A DNA stretch of 64,000 bases. Origin: Mesostigma viride. Taxonomy: Eukaryota; Streptophyta; Mesostigmatophyceae; Mesostigmatales; Mesostigmataceae. Location of the stretch: positions 1,762,411 to 1,826,410 of the forward strand of contig RPFO01000114.1 of the NCBI GenBank assembly GCA_009746045.1, written 5' to 3'. This document shows positions 50,300 through 63,523 of the stretch, one piece after another (position 1 is the first letter of the stretch; every line of letters starts with the position of its first letter). The position numbers were made by a program, and so were the translations under genes. The notes beneath the pieces were generated by a model. The model searched no databases. It was not told the DNA's origin and saw nothing but the letters and a program-made list of their open reading frames with translations.

Positions 50300-53200
50300 C
50301 TACACAGGGGCCTCCTTCCTGTAGGGCATGTATCTGTGGTCCTTGGCCGCATTCTTCTTCCGTCGTTTCGTGAGGAAGGACTCCAGCTTGCCCGATTGCT
50401 GCACATTGAGCACACCGGGCGAGATGATGGCAAACAAAAAGAAGGGGGAAATGGGTATGTGGCCTAAAGAGGTTGTTGAAGGATGGCAAACAAAAAGAAG
50501 GGGACAGCGTGGCCCTTCAACAGTCATCATGGTGACATGCCCCAAACAGCTCGCTCTTGTGAACAATATTTCTAGCCATAACAAGAAAGATTGCCGCTGT
50601 CTTAATTTTCCTAGCAGCCAACCCACTCAACGATTTCAGCAAAAGTCGCACTGCAAGCGCCTTTGCTGCAAACATTTTACAGCCAACCATTCTGCAATAG
50701 TCATCAAGAAACCCCGTCTGTGATAGTCGATGAGGAAACCGCGAAGCCATTCAATCGGATGTCGCTGACAAGTGACAGCAACTGTAGGCCCAACACAGCT
50801 ACCTGTCCAGCAGCACGCGACAACTTGCAAAACTTACATGACAACACAGCAACACTGCCATCATTTACAATGCCAGCATGCGGACAGCATTAGCAAGCCA
50901 TGCTCGAGCGAATCAGCAGGCAAACACACAAAGGCCCCAAAATACCCTTTCCCACGCAAACACATCACAATTTCAGGCAATGCGTCCACAATTCCTCCCC
51001 CCTTGAACCATAGGCACATTCTGAAACAATAATTCTACTAGCAAACCAGCAAGCCCCTCTAGGTTCATGAGCCTCACCACATAGCCACATGGATTCCATC
51101 CACTGTTGGTTGATTCCAACAGACGGCACGCCTTTCACGAGGGACAGCAAGCCTCACCACACCGCACTCACCTTGAGCTCGTCGAACTTCTCTTTGAGCT
51201 CTTGTTTCCGAATCTCGGCTGTTGACCATCACCAGCAGATAATCAGCGCAAGCCCACCGCCCTCCCCCCCACCCCCACCCCAACCCCCCCACACCCACCC
51301 AGCACCAACCTCCCCCCACGCCCAACCCCCCTTGAAGAAAAGCATGCACTCGAAAACGACAGCAGCGTCAGCAGCAGTTGAGAGCTCCCAGTAGCACATC
51401 TACTCTAAGCAGATTAAATCAAGGAACTCAGAAGCATGATACTTAGTGCTTCAGAGAAAAAAATTGCACATTTCGGGAAAGTTACACACACAACGGCCTA
51501 CCTAGTGCGATGGAAGAGTGCATGGCGTTACCGTGGTGAACCAACTACCTCGCGAATCTCCCTAGTACACCTTCCTAAGATATCAACCTTACTGTTCTCC
51601 CTAAGATATTTCCCTATGAGGTTCCCTAGCAGATCTCCCTAAGAGAGCGTTTCTTGAGGTTGCCCTGTGCCACCCACACCCATCCACAACCACTTCTTGG
51701 GGTAGAACGGCTTCCGTCCCTGGGCCACCTCTGCTTACACTAGACTTGCTGAAAAACTAGACTTGCTTAAAAACTAGACTTCCTAAAAAACTAGACTTGC
51801 TTGAAACTAGACTTGCCTAAAACTAGACTTGCTCAAGCCGACACTCTGGGTAGAAATACAACCCCTACAGTAGCTACTGTAGAATTGTGAGCCTATTGTA
51901 GCAAAGTATGCCATATACTCATGAACGTACACTTCTTGGGGTAGAACGGCTTCTTCCCCTTGGCCACCTCCTCGCGCTCCTTCTTCTTGACGGCTGCCAG
52001 CACACGGCGGTGGCGCCGCTTGGCCTCCAGTGCGCGCAGTTGGTTGTCCTGTGCAAGTGCAAGGGTAATAATCAAGATAATCATGATAATAAATAATAAC
52101 GACGATAGTAAATAACATCAATGATGATATTTGTAACAAGGTAAAAATAATAGGTGCTAGGGGCATAAAATTGTGTCAACATGTAGAGTGTGTCAACAAA
52201 AAGAATGGTCTCCAGCACGCGCCGCTGGCTGTCCCGTGAGTGGCTGTGGGACACAGCGCGATTGAAGAGTGACAAGCGCCAGTGAAAGTACAGGATCAGC
52301 GCGCACATGGATGATCCACAGCGCGCGCCGCTGGCTGTCCTGCGCCAGTGCAGGAAAAAAAAAATAGTAAGTGTAGGATAGTTGCGAGGTCACAGTGGGG
52401 TGCAACAGTGTACCAGAGCAAAGATGGCCTCCAACGGGCGCAGCTGGTTGTCCTGTGGGGGGGGAGGCATATGTGAGTATGTTTGTATGTGTGTGTTTGT
52501 GTTTGTGTTTGTGTTTGTGTTTGTGTTTGTGTTTGTGTTTGTGTGTGCGTGCGTGCGTGTGTAGTACGAGGATTATACCACAGAGTCATGTATACTGTAT
52601 CAAATATACTGTATATTATGTGTCATGCGTCATGTGTCATGTGTCATGTGTCATGTGTCATGTGTCATGTGTCATGTGTCATGTGTCATGTGTCATGTGT
52701 CATGTGTCATGTGTCATGTGTCATGTGTCATGTGTCATGTGTCATGTGTCATGTGTCATGTGTCATGTGTCATGTGTCATGTGTCATGCATGTGTCATGT
52801 GTCATGTGTCATGCGTCATGTGTCATGTGTCATGTGTCATGTGTCATGTGTCATGTGTCATGTGTCATGTGTCATGTGTCATGTGTCATGTGTCATGTGT
52901 CATGTGTCATGTGTCATGTGTCATGTGTCATGTGTCATGTGTCATGTGTCATGTGTCATGTGTCATGTGTCATGTGTCATGTGTCATGTGTCATGTGTCA
53001 TGTGTCATGTGTCATGTGTCATGTGTCATGTGTCATGCGTCATGTGTCATGCGTCATGTGTCACGTGTCATGTGTCATGTGTCATGTGGCATGTGTCATG
53101 CATGTGTCATGTGTCATGTGTCATGTGTCATGTGTCATGTGTCATGTGTCATGTGTCATGTGTCATGTGTCATGTGTCATGTGTCATGTGTCATGTGTCA

Positions 53201-56200
53201 TGTGTCATGTGTCATGTGTCATGTGTCATGTGTCATGCATGTGTCATGTGTCATGTGTCATGCGTCATGTGTCATGTGTCATGTGTCATGTGTCATGTGT
53301 CATGTGTCATGTGTCATGTGTCATGTGTCATGTGTCATGTGTCATGTGTCATGTGTCATGGGTCATGGGTCATGCGTCATGGGTCATGGGTCATGTGTCA
53401 TGTGTCATGTGTCATGTGTCATGTGTCATGTGTCATGTGTCATGTGTCATGTGTCATGTGTCATGTGTCATGTGTCATGTGTCATGTGTCATGTGTCATG
53501 TGTCATGCGTCATGGGTCATGGGTCATGGGTCATGTGTCATGTGTCATGCGTCATGGGTCATGGGTCATGTGTCATGTGTCATGTGTCATGTATCATGTG
53601 TCATGTGTCATGTGTCATGTGTCATGTGTCATGTGTCATGTGTCATGTGTCATGTGTCATGTGTCATGTGTCATGTGTCATGTGTCATGTGTCATGTGTC
53701 ATGTGTCATGTGTCATGTGTCATGTGTCATGTGTCATGTGTCATGTGTCATGTGTCATGTGTCATGTGTCATGTGTCATGTGTCATGTGTCATGTGTCAT
53801 GTGTCATGTGTCATGTGTCATGTGTCATGTGTCATGTGTCATGTGTCATGTGTCATGTGTCATGTGTCATGTGTCATGTGTCATGTGTCATGTGTCATGT
53901 GTCATGTGTCATGTGTCATGTGTCATGTGTCATGCGTCATGGGTCATGTGTCATGTGTCATGTGTCATGTGTCATGCGTCATGTGTCATGTGTCATGTGT
54001 CATGTGTCATGGGTCATGGGTCATGCGTCATGGGTCATGTGTCATGTGTCATGTGTCATGTGTCATGTGTCATGTGTCATGTGTCATGTGTCATGTGTCA
54101 TGTGTCATGTGTCATGTGTCATGTGTCATGTGTCATGTGTCATGTGTCATGTGTCATGTGTCATGTGTCATGTGTCATGTGTCATGTGTCATGTGTCATG
54201 TGTCATGTGTCATGTGTCATGTGTCATGTGTCATGTGTCATGTGTCATGTGTCATGTGTCATGCATGTGTCATGTGTCATGTGTCATGCGTCATGTGTCA
54301 TGTGTCATGTGTCATGTGTCATGTGTCATGTGTCATGTGTCATGTGTCATGTGTCATGTGTCATGTGTCATGTGTCATGTGTCATGTGTCATGTGTCATG
54401 TGTCATGTGTCATGGGTCATGTGTCATGTGTCATGCGTCATGGGTCATGTGTCATGTGTCATGTGTCATGTGTCATGTGTCATGCGTCATGTGTCATGTG
54501 TCATGTGTCATGGGTCATGTGTCATGTGTCATGTGTCATGCGTCATGGGTCATGGGTCATGTGTCATGTGTCATGCGTCATGTGTCATGTGTCATGTGTC
54601 ATGTGTCATGTGTCATGTGTCATGTGTCATGCGTCATGGGTCATGGGTCATGTGTCATGTGTCATGTGTCATGTGTCATGTGTCATGTGTCATGTGTCAT
54701 GTGTCATGTGTCATGTGTCATGTGTCATGTGTCATGTGTCATGTGTCATGTGTCATGTGTCATGTGTCATGTGTCATGTGTCATGTGTCATGTGTCATGT
54801 GTCATGTGTCATGTGTCATGTGTCATGTGTCATGTGTCATGTGTCATGTGTCATGTGTCATGTGTCATGTGTCATGTGTCATGTGTCATGCGTCATGTGT
54901 CATGTGTCATGTGTCATGTGTCATGTGTCATGTGTCATGTGTCATGGGTCATGTGTCATGTGTCATGCGTCATGGGTCATGGGTCATGTGTCATGTGTCA
55001 TGCGTCATGGGTCATGGGTCATGTGTCATGTGTCATGTGTCATGTGTCATGTGTCATGTGTCATGTGTCATGTGTCATGTGTCATGTGTCATGTGTCATG
55101 TGTCATGTGTCATGTGTCATGGGTCATGGGTCATGTGTCATGTGTCATGCGTCATGGGTCATGTGTCATGTGTCATGTGTCATGTGTCATGTGTCATGCG
55201 TCATGTGTCATGTGTCATGCGTCATGTGTCATGTGTCATGTGTCATGTGTCATGTGTCATGTGTCATGTGTCATGTGTCATGTGTCATGTGTCATGTGTC
55301 ATGTGTCATGTGTCATGTGTCATGTGTCATGTGTCATGTGTCATGTGTCATGTGTCATGTGTCATGTGTCATGTGTCATGTGTCATGTGTCATGTGTCAT
55401 GTGTCATGTGTCATGTGTCATGCGTCATGTGTCATGTGTCATGTGTCATGTGTCATGCGTCATGGGTCATGTGTCATGTGTCATGTGTCATGTGTCATGC
55501 GTCATGGGTCATGGGTCATGTGTCATGTGTCATGCGTCATGTGTCATGTGTCATGTGTCATGTGTCATGTGTCATGTGTCATGTGTCATGCGTCATGGGT
55601 CATGGGTCATGTGTCATGTGTCATGTGTCATGTGTCATGTGTCATGTGTCATGTGTCATGTGTCATGTGTCATGTGTCATGTGTCATGTGTCATGTGTCA
55701 TGTGTCATGTGTCATGTGTCATGTGTCATGTGTCATGTGTCATGTGTCATGTGTCATGTGTCATGTGTCATGTGTCATGTGTCATGTGTCATGTGTCATG
55801 TGTCATGTGTCATGTGTCATGTGTCATGTGTCATGTGTCATGTGTCATGTGTCATGTGTCATGCGTCATGTGTCATGTGTCATGTGTCATGTGTCATGTG
55901 TCATGTGTCATGTGTCATGGGTCATGTGTCATGTGTCATGCGTCATGGGTCATGGGTCATGTGTCATGTGTCATGCGTCATGGGTCATGTGTCATGTGTC
56001 ATGTGTCATGCATGTGTCATGTGTCATGCGTCATGGGTCATGGGTCATGTGTCATGTGTCATGCGTCATGGGTCATGGGTCATGTGTCATGTGTCATGCG
56101 TCATGGGTCATGTGTCATGTGTCATGTGTCATGCATGTGTCATGTGTCATGCGTCATGGGTCATGCGTCATGTGTCATGTGTCATGTGTCATGTGTCATG

Positions 56201-59200
56201 GGTCATGTGTCATGTGTCATGGGTCATGTGTCATGTGTCATGCGTCATGGGTCATGGGTCATGTGTCATGTGTCATGCGTCATGGGTCATGTGTCATGTG
56301 TCATGTGTCATGCATGTGTCATGTGTCATGCGTCATGGGTCATGGGTCATGTGTCATGTGTCATGCGTCATGGGTCATGGGTCATGTGTCATGTGTCATG
56401 CGTCATGGGTCATGTGTCATGTGTCATGTGTCATGCATGTGTCATGTGTCATGCGTCATGGGTCATGTGTCATGTGTCATGTGTCATGCATGTGTCATGT
56501 GTCATGCGTCATGGGTCATGGGTCATGTGTCATGTGTCATGCGTCATGGGTCATGGGTCATGTGATAGTGGGGCGTAAGCGTGCACCTATTGGGCACAGA
56601 TGTGATATAAGTGGGGAATAAGCACGGCCTTCCAGGCCAGCAGTAGATTTAGGTGGTGGCCCTGCGGAAGGGCAGAGGATGGCCAGGAGACGGTTCTGAC
56701 ACAGCAGTGGGTTGTAGACCGGTGGAAGGGGAGCGATCTACCCCTCTCACATGCGCAGATGGAGACGGGTATACGATGGGCCACATCTAAATATCAAGGA
56801 GACAACCAGCGCAGGCCAGAAATCGGGAGAATCCGGACCATGGTAGCTCGAGCCTGCCGTTATCTTGTCCGCGTGTGCGAGTCGTTCAGGATGATGAAGA
56901 TGAATGGTGATGGAAATGTGTATCCTTGTGCATTGAAATTATGGCTGGCTTACGTGTAGAGCGACTAGATGACCTAGACGGTGGGGCCGGAAACAGCATG
57001 CTTGATCAGGGCGTGTGTCTATCATCTAAATATAGCAACATTGTGCGCCTCGTACGTCATCGACGTAGTGAAAATCGGGTAGGATCCGTCAAGGCGCGTT
57101 GACGCAGCGATCCTGCTCAATTCAAATTCTTGGGTGGCTTGGGGACGGGTGTCTCTGATCTACGACCTAGCGCCTTTAGTAAGTAAAATGATAAAAGAAA
57201 TGCGACCATTGGTAAGTAAAATACAAAAGAAATGCGCCCATTGGTAAGTAAAATCAAAAAAGAAACGTGCCGATTGGTAAGTAAAATATAAAATAAATGC
57301 GCCGGACTCCCACAATATCATTAGACTGATCTTCACTTGCGCCCTAGGGAATGCACAACCCCTTGGATGGACAAGCCGGCTGAAGGAAAAAAACGTCATG
57401 TGGGACGCCAATGATGTCTGCGGCACAGGGTGATCTAAGCCTTCGAAACTTCATTTTGAGTTTCTTACACATGCTATAGATTACACTTGCCGGCGTAGTA
57501 TAGAACGGCCGACCGCCTACTTCACGACTGCCTTTAATTCTTCTCCCATGTTTGCTTACAAACTTGCGTGTGGCCCTCTCAACCTCACGATAGGACTCAT
57601 ATACTTGCTCATTAAATTACTCCTATACATGTACTCCCTAGTATTGAACTATTCCAACAAACTTTAAACGCTTCACTCACAATCTTGCTGATGGCTTGTT
57701 CGATCTCGAGCCGCCGTCCCGGCCGCTTCTCCCTCTTTAGCACCTGGGTCAAATGCTGTCACACGCAACATTAAAAAAAGGTGCTCCGACCACTCGCCAA
57801 GAAGGCATCAGTCCCATCGTTCATCAGTCACGCGCTCTTGTTGGGCCATGAGTCCCCTAGCGGTCACCACCGAGCATCACACCACACCCGAACAAAGACC
57901 ACAATAGAACTCGAGAGGAGAGCCAGCCAGAAGAGAGAGCCCAAAGAGCACAGGCAATCCCCCTCATGCACCGCCGCTTACACTCGCACGCCCCCTCGAA
58001 GTTCTATACTACTATATTATTAGCTCTATTTATTTCGTCGGAGGTCGCCTTACCGTCCCCATACTAAAGAAAAGGGCTCAGCATAGAAAAAGGGCTTATC
58101 ACACGCTGAACACGGCCAGCTAAAGGCTCAATACCAAGGCCTCGATACCTTTCAGGCCGCAGGCATTGACTCCAGCACCTGTGTTGAGTACTTTCACAGC
58201 GATTACCTTCAAACACACTGCAATCATGGTCACTCAGACGAACTGACTACAAACAAGGTCATGCGAGCTAGACCATGCAAGGTAGGCCATGCGACGTAGG
58301 CCATGCGAGCAAGGTCACGCGAGCTAGGTCATGCGAGCTAGGTCATGCGAGCTAGGCCATGCGAGCTAGGCCATGCGAGCTAAGCCATGCGAGCTAGGTC
58401 ATGTGAGCTAAGCCATGCGAGCTAGGTCATGCGAGCTAGGTCATGCCAGCTAGGTCATGCGAGCTAGGCCGTCCGAGGTAGGCCATGCGAGCTAGGCCAC
58501 GCGAGCTAGGTCATGTGAGCTAAGCCATGCGAGCTAGGCCATCCGAGCTAGGCCATGCGAGGTAGGCCATGCGAGGAATGCCATGCGAGCTACGTTGTGC
58601 GAGCTAAGTCATGCGAGGTAGGTCATGCGAGCTAGGTCATGCGAGCTAAGCCATGCGAGCTACGTTGTGCGAGCTAGGTCATGCGAGCTAGGCCATGCGA
58701 GGTATTCAAACCATAACACCCCGTTGAGTCACCCTCGTTTGGGGCGTCCCATTAAGAATAGGGAGGCGGTGTCCAACACACGAAGCAGAGCAAGTGGCGT
58801 ATTTGTAAACGCGGAAGCAGAGCAAGTGGCGTGTTTGTAAACGCGGAAGCTAGGTCACCACTCGCTCACCTCCTTCTCCTTTGGGATCGTCTCACTGTAC
58901 AGGAAGCCGTACTGCTTCTCAAACCTGGGGGGCAAGCAGGCGGGGAGGTGGGCGGGTGAGCAGGCACGGACATGGCCAGGTGAGCAGGTGTGGAGGTGGG
59001 CGGTTGAGCAGGCACGGACCGGGGCAGGTGAGCGGGCCTGGAAAACAAGGCCAGCACACGTGAGGGCGGGTCAGGTGCTCACAGTGAGACATTACCCATG
59101 ACCCAGAAAGGGGAGGCACCATGGGCGTGACGCAGAAAGTGGGGGGGGGGCACCATGGGCACGACACACAATGGGGCATGGCACACTTCCAGGCATGGCA

Positions 59201-62200
59201 CAGGGGGGGCACCGTGGGCATGACACAGAGAGGCGAGGCGCTAACGGGAAGCATGTTAACAAATGTCAGCTGACAAATAACAACAGCTGAGAAACAACAC
59301 TTGGAGTCAGCACGCTAATCACGGCGCACGCGATGGCCAAGGGAACATGGCAACGGGGGGGACGGGAGGTGCTACCGTCTGCAGCACAGGAGGTGCGCGG
59401 ATATCTAAGGAACGCAAGGGAGGTGAAAACTGATTACAAAAAAGTACATCACAGCTGGACACTGCGGCACCTTGACAAACAGGGCACTCATCACTAGAAA
59501 AAATTGTGTTTGTGAGAACCGGAGATGCACGGCCTGTGCCCATGACTGCATGCCTTGGTCCCTAACCGAGTGGTCTGAGCCCCTGAGTATGGCCTATTTA
59601 GGAATACACTGAAAATAAAATACTACTATAGGAAGCTTCAAAAAATTATGGTTAATAATAATGGCAAAGCTACGCGGTCTTGGGAGAGAGCCCATAGCTT
59701 AGACGTGCGATGGCCATCTCGGCAGAGAGCAGTGCCATATCCATCAGACAAGGGCCTTATCCATCAAACAAGGACCTTATCCATCAAACAAGGACCTTAT
59801 CCATCAAACAAGGACCTTATTCAGCAGACAAGGACCTTACTCAGCAAACAAGGACCTTATTCAGCAAACAAGGACCTTACTCAGCAAACAAGGACCTTAT
59901 GCAGCAAAGAAGGACCTTATGCAGCAAACAAGGGCGCAAAGAACGGGTGCGGTAAACGGGCGCCTTTGCACTCTACTGAATTACAGCAGCCTTGGATCTG
60001 CCAGCACAACAGGCATACCCGCACCTCGTCTCATCAAACCCCAAGAGTGCAAGGAATCAGCCTGATTGCTAGCAATATCAAGAAATTTGCCTGATTGCTA
60101 GCAATTTCAGTAAAAAGCCTGACTGCTAGCAATATCAGTTATAAGCCTGATTTCTAGCATCTGGTTATCAGACCACGGCCCTCTTGAGCCTGCCAGCATA
60201 ACACGAGCCTGCAAGCCTAAAACCTGCACGTCACGTAAAAAAAAAAAACGCATGCACGCACCTCGTCTCATCGAACTTGCCGCAGAGCGACTCGAATCGG
60301 GGGTCCCTCAGCTCCTGCATAAACAGGGAAGACGATGCCCAAACGTCAACAAAGAATAACGGCAATCTTCCCACACACAGCCTATGGGGTCCCGCACCGC
60401 CTTCGCGTAAACAGCGCATGCAAGGAGGCGAGGGGTGCCGTCTTGCTGGACACACATTTGTTCATTACACAACACAACGACCTTGTATAAGCTAGAGGCG
60501 TCCCTCAGCTCCTATGTGCAAACAGGGAATGCAATGAGGTGAGGGTAGCTGAGCACGCACTAGTGACCAAGTATAGTTACATGGCCACGAATAGGGCTAA
60601 ACAGGTCGCTCAATGGCTGCGACAGAACAAAACGACACAGCATGTCAGTGACAATCCTACGACCACCTTAACGGGCACCTGCCAGTGACTACTTCTGTTA
60701 GTCCTATGCAAGCCCGGACATTAGAGACATCCCCCTATGCCATGTGGGTTCATGACAGCCAGATCACGCAAACCACACCGGAAAAGCAACGAGCAAGGAA
60801 AAGCAGCTCCAACGACAAATGAGTAATGGGCCCACCTCAACCTGAGCTGTGCATGCCCTGCATATCAGCTGTTATGTATGCTGTTATATATCAAGGGGAC
60901 AACCAGCACATGCCAGAAATATATATGCTTTTATATATGATGTTATGTATGCTGTTATATATCAAGGAGACAACCAGCGCAGGCCAGAAATATATATGCT
61001 GTTATGTATGCTGTTATATATCAAGGGGACAACCAGCACATGCCAGAAATATATATGCTGTTATGTATGCTGTTATATATCAAGGGGACAACCAGCACAT
61101 GCCAGAAATATATATGCTTTTATATATGATGTTATGTATGCTGTTATATATCAAGGAGACAACCAGCGCAGGCCAGAAATATATATGCTGTTATGTATGC
61201 TGTTATATATCAAGGGGACAACCAGCACATGCCAGAAATATATATGCTTTTATATATGCTGTTATGTATGCTGTTATATATCAAGGAGACAACCAGCGCA
61301 GGCCAGAAATATAGATGCTGTTATGTATGCTTTCATATATATGCTGCTCAATGGATATATGCTGTTCAACGACAACACATGCTGTGCATCGTCCCTACCG
61401 CTACGCCCCACCCAGGACACACAAAGCATCACCATAGGAACGCTTGAGACAGCATAAGTACCTTTTTGGGCCCCTCCACCACCTGGCGCAGGCGCGGCAC
61501 CGGACGGTTGGATGGCATCTCCATCGGTCTGGACCGTGCAGGCGCGACATGTGGCAAGAGCCATGGAGGCATGACATAGATAGGGCAAACATAAGGTTGT
61601 GTGCCTGGGGGAGAAGAGATGGGTCAGATTGAAAAGGAGATGAGGGTCAGATTAATAAGGAGAGATGGGTCAGATTAATAAGGGGATGTGGGTCAGACTA
61701 ACAAAATACTAGGCAACGCACATACATCTTGTCCGTCGGCCTGGGCCAGGGAGGCGTGACTGGTGAGCAGGGACACAACGAGGCCTGGAATTGTCGTGTT
61801 GTGTTATGTTGGGTATGGATACGTGATGGCTTGTTCAAGTGTGACAAGTGGGAACCCGGCTGGTGGTGAGGGGTGAGGGGTGAGGGGTGGCAGGTGAGAC
61901 GTTGGCTTGTGAGCAGGGGTCATGCGTCCGGCTGGGGGGCTATGCATGCGGCATTAATTGATAATCACGCAGCAGAGCAGTAATTAACAATCACGTAGCA
62001 TAGCAATAATTAACAATCACGTAGCAGAGCAGTAATTAACTATCAAGTGGCATACGGCATCCCCACAGGCATCCGGTGGGGTTGGGTCGAAGCGGGCCAT
62101 GCAGAAGAGGGATTGCCACGTGCGCCAGGGCATGTGGATATCCATGGGAATGCCTGTCTACGTGATTATTGATGGGACATCACGTGCGTTACTTCTGCGA

Positions 62201-63523
62201 CAGCTGTCGTAATGCTTGCTTGTGGTTGGGTTGCGACATTCATCCATCCCACACACACCTGGACCCAACTACCAGGACCCCTCATTGTCACATGACAGAC
62301 CATTCATTCGTTCATTCATTCGTTAATGCGCCTCCGTTGGCAGAGTCGTTATAGACCATGTGCATGGGTGTTGACATGGGCAATGGTGTTGTGACAGAGG
62401 CTGCGACGTTTACAGCTGGGCTCGGTCATTGGCCCATCGCACACACACACACACCCCACCATGCACCAAATATGTACAGGTAAAGGTTGGCATATCCTGC
62501 CATGCTTGAAAGCGGTCCGGTCAGCTGCCAGAATAAGCGTACTGGGCCATGGCCATGAACCACAGGCACATTCATGCCCTCACTCTGGCTATATTCAGAC
62601 GACCCCTTAGCCTCAAGGGACCACTTGAAACGTGTAGCATTTGCGATGGCGGGTGAAGATGATAGCTGTGCGGTCACATACCTGGGCCTAGAGAAAGGTC
62701 AGGTAAGATACGGCATCGTAGATAGGGCCTAGAGAAAGGTAAGGTAAGATACAGCATCATAGGTAGGGCCTACTACAGAAAGGTAAGGTAAGATATGGCA
62801 TCGTAGATAGGGCACTGCCTTGGTGTCCATGCCTGGAGACAGTGGACAAGGACTACTGACAACCAAAAAAGCCAATGTTTGTACACGGGCAGCGAGACCT
62901 TACTCCTGCTAAGGCAACGGTACACTGGTCATAACTCCGTACACCCTGCCTATACATTCTCTGGGCTGCCATCCATTGTCCTTGTCCGCCTAGAAATTCA
63001 TTTCACTGAAAAGGCCCCCCTGTAGGTCACGCATACACGATACCTGTTTTTGTTAAGACGCTTCGGTTTACTGGCGCCGCCGCTTTCCTTTTTTTTAGCG
63101 CTCTTCTCGGCCGCGACCCCTGGTCGCCCTTGTCGCCCGTCGCTTATGACGTTTCCAAGTACTTCGAATGGAAGGTCTTTGACGGCATCTTCTAGCTCGT
63201 GTTCCTCCTGAGAAAGCTCGTCCTCGCTTCCCTCGGATTGGGTCCCATTTTCACGATCTTCTTCCGAGTCTACTTCCGAACTCTCCACATCACTGTCGTT
63301 GACAGGCTCCGGCTTGCCACGTGTTGGTTTGGATGCCACCCTAAGCTTCTTGTTCTGTATGGAGATCAAAAACTCATATAACAAGAGAAACCAGAATCAG
63401 CTGCATATACAGAGCAAGTTTTTGCTTGCTTGCAGGCCAACTATATTGATCAAGGAAGACACAAACAAAGAAAAGCGTCACCTTCTCAACAGCACGCTCG
63501 CGGATGGCAGGCGTCTTCGCCAT
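50300..63523 (-). CDS. RRP36: RRP36 ribosomal RNA processing protein (9 exons)
   Basis: Exons (minus): 63523-63482, 63354-63044, 61528-61462, 60314-60262, 58924-58870, 57743-57681, 52048-51931, 51218-51172, 50398-50300; 284 residues, all phases agree. RRP36 is a nucleolar component of the 90S pre-ribosome needed for early cleavages of 18S rRNA precursor. Order of landmarks: acidic N-terminal part (ESSEVDSEEDRENGTQSEGS), basic AEKSAKKK stretch, RPMEMPSNRPVPRLRQVVE, DPRFESLCGKFDE, FEKQYGFLYSETI, the helical region VLKREKRPGRRLEIEQAIS, VAKGKKPFYPKKSE, and the signature TKRRKKNAAKDHRYMP near the C-terminus. Length and order fit the family. The gene covers 13 kb because intron 6 holds a 4-kb satellite and a SINE. 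MAKTP at 63523 is the only in-frame ATG before the acidic region. Confidence 0.92.
52494..52545. repeat. (TTTGTG)n hexanucleotide array
   Basis: About eight units in RRP36 intron 6, beside the large heptamer satellite. Confidence 0.8.
52619..56566. repeat. Large heptamer satellite (TGTCATG)n
   Basis: Roughly 3.95 kb, about 560 units by length, inside RRP36 intron 6. The main unit is CATGTGT, with variants CATGCGT and CATGGGT that cluster as recurring blocks, denser toward the right end, plus occasional CATGCATGTGT register shifts. Lack of stop codons in the unit and its coprimality with three keep all three plus frames open for over 1,300 codons each; these are not genes. Confidence 0.95.
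56795..57022 (-). mobile_element. SINE-like repeat, copy C, with 11-bp TSD
   Basis: A 228-bp insert from CAAGGAGACAACCAGCGCAG to GGGCGTGTGTCTAT is flanked by identical CATCTAAATAT (56784-56794 and 57023-57033). It defines the family's full length and proves insertion. No coding capacity, no poly(A). Confidence 0.82.
57175..57305. repeat. 32-bp tandem repeat
   Basis: Four degenerate copies of a unit containing TTGGTAAGTAAAATACAAAA and GAAATGCGCC in RRP36 intron 6. Confidence 0.75.
58255..58710. repeat. 14-15-bp minisatellite
   Basis: About thirty degenerate units of CATGCGAGCTAGGT in RRP36 intron 5. Confidence 0.85.
58780..58852. repeat. Short tandem duplication
   Basis: GAAGCAGAGCAAGTGGCGT and following GTTTGTAAACGCG occur twice just upstream of the RRP36 exon 5 donor-side intron. 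Confidence 0.65.
59745..59935. repeat. 20-21-bp minisatellite
   Basis: About nine units such as CAAACAAGGACCTTATCCAT in RRP36 intron 4. Confidence 0.8.
60055..60165. repeat. Short tandem repeat
   Basis: Four copies of CCTGATTGCTAGCAATATCA with variable spacers in RRP36 intron 4. Confidence 0.7.
60865..61335. repeat. Tandem array built on the micro-insertion sequence
   Basis: Seven units of 59 or 71 bp, each made of CAAGGRGACAACCAGCRCAK plus GCCAGAA and a TATATATGCTGTTATGTATG spacer, starting at 60892, 60963, 61022, 61081, 61152, 61211 and 61282. Two variants (GGGGAC with CACATG, GGAGAC with CGCAGG) alternate. Lies in RRP36 intron 3. Confidence 0.85.
61950..62045. repeat. Short tandem repeat
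   Basis: Three copies of TAATTAACAATCACGTAGCA with variations in RRP36 intron 2. Confidence 0.65.
62685..62815. repeat. Short tandem repeat
   Basis: Three copies of AGAAAGGTAAGGTAAGATA followed by GGCATCGTAGATAGGGC in RRP36 intron 2. Confidence 0.7.

Noticed and set aside
52395-56621. Three overlapping plus-strand open frames of more than 1,300 codons
   Set aside because: They are translations of the TGTCATG satellite; a 7-bp unit without stops keeps all frames open, and the array lies in an RRP36 intron.
60826-61457. Overlapping plus-strand frames (162 and 202 codons) of CCYISRGQPAHARN-type repeats
   Set aside because: Translations of the tandem array inside RRP36 intron 3, not genes.
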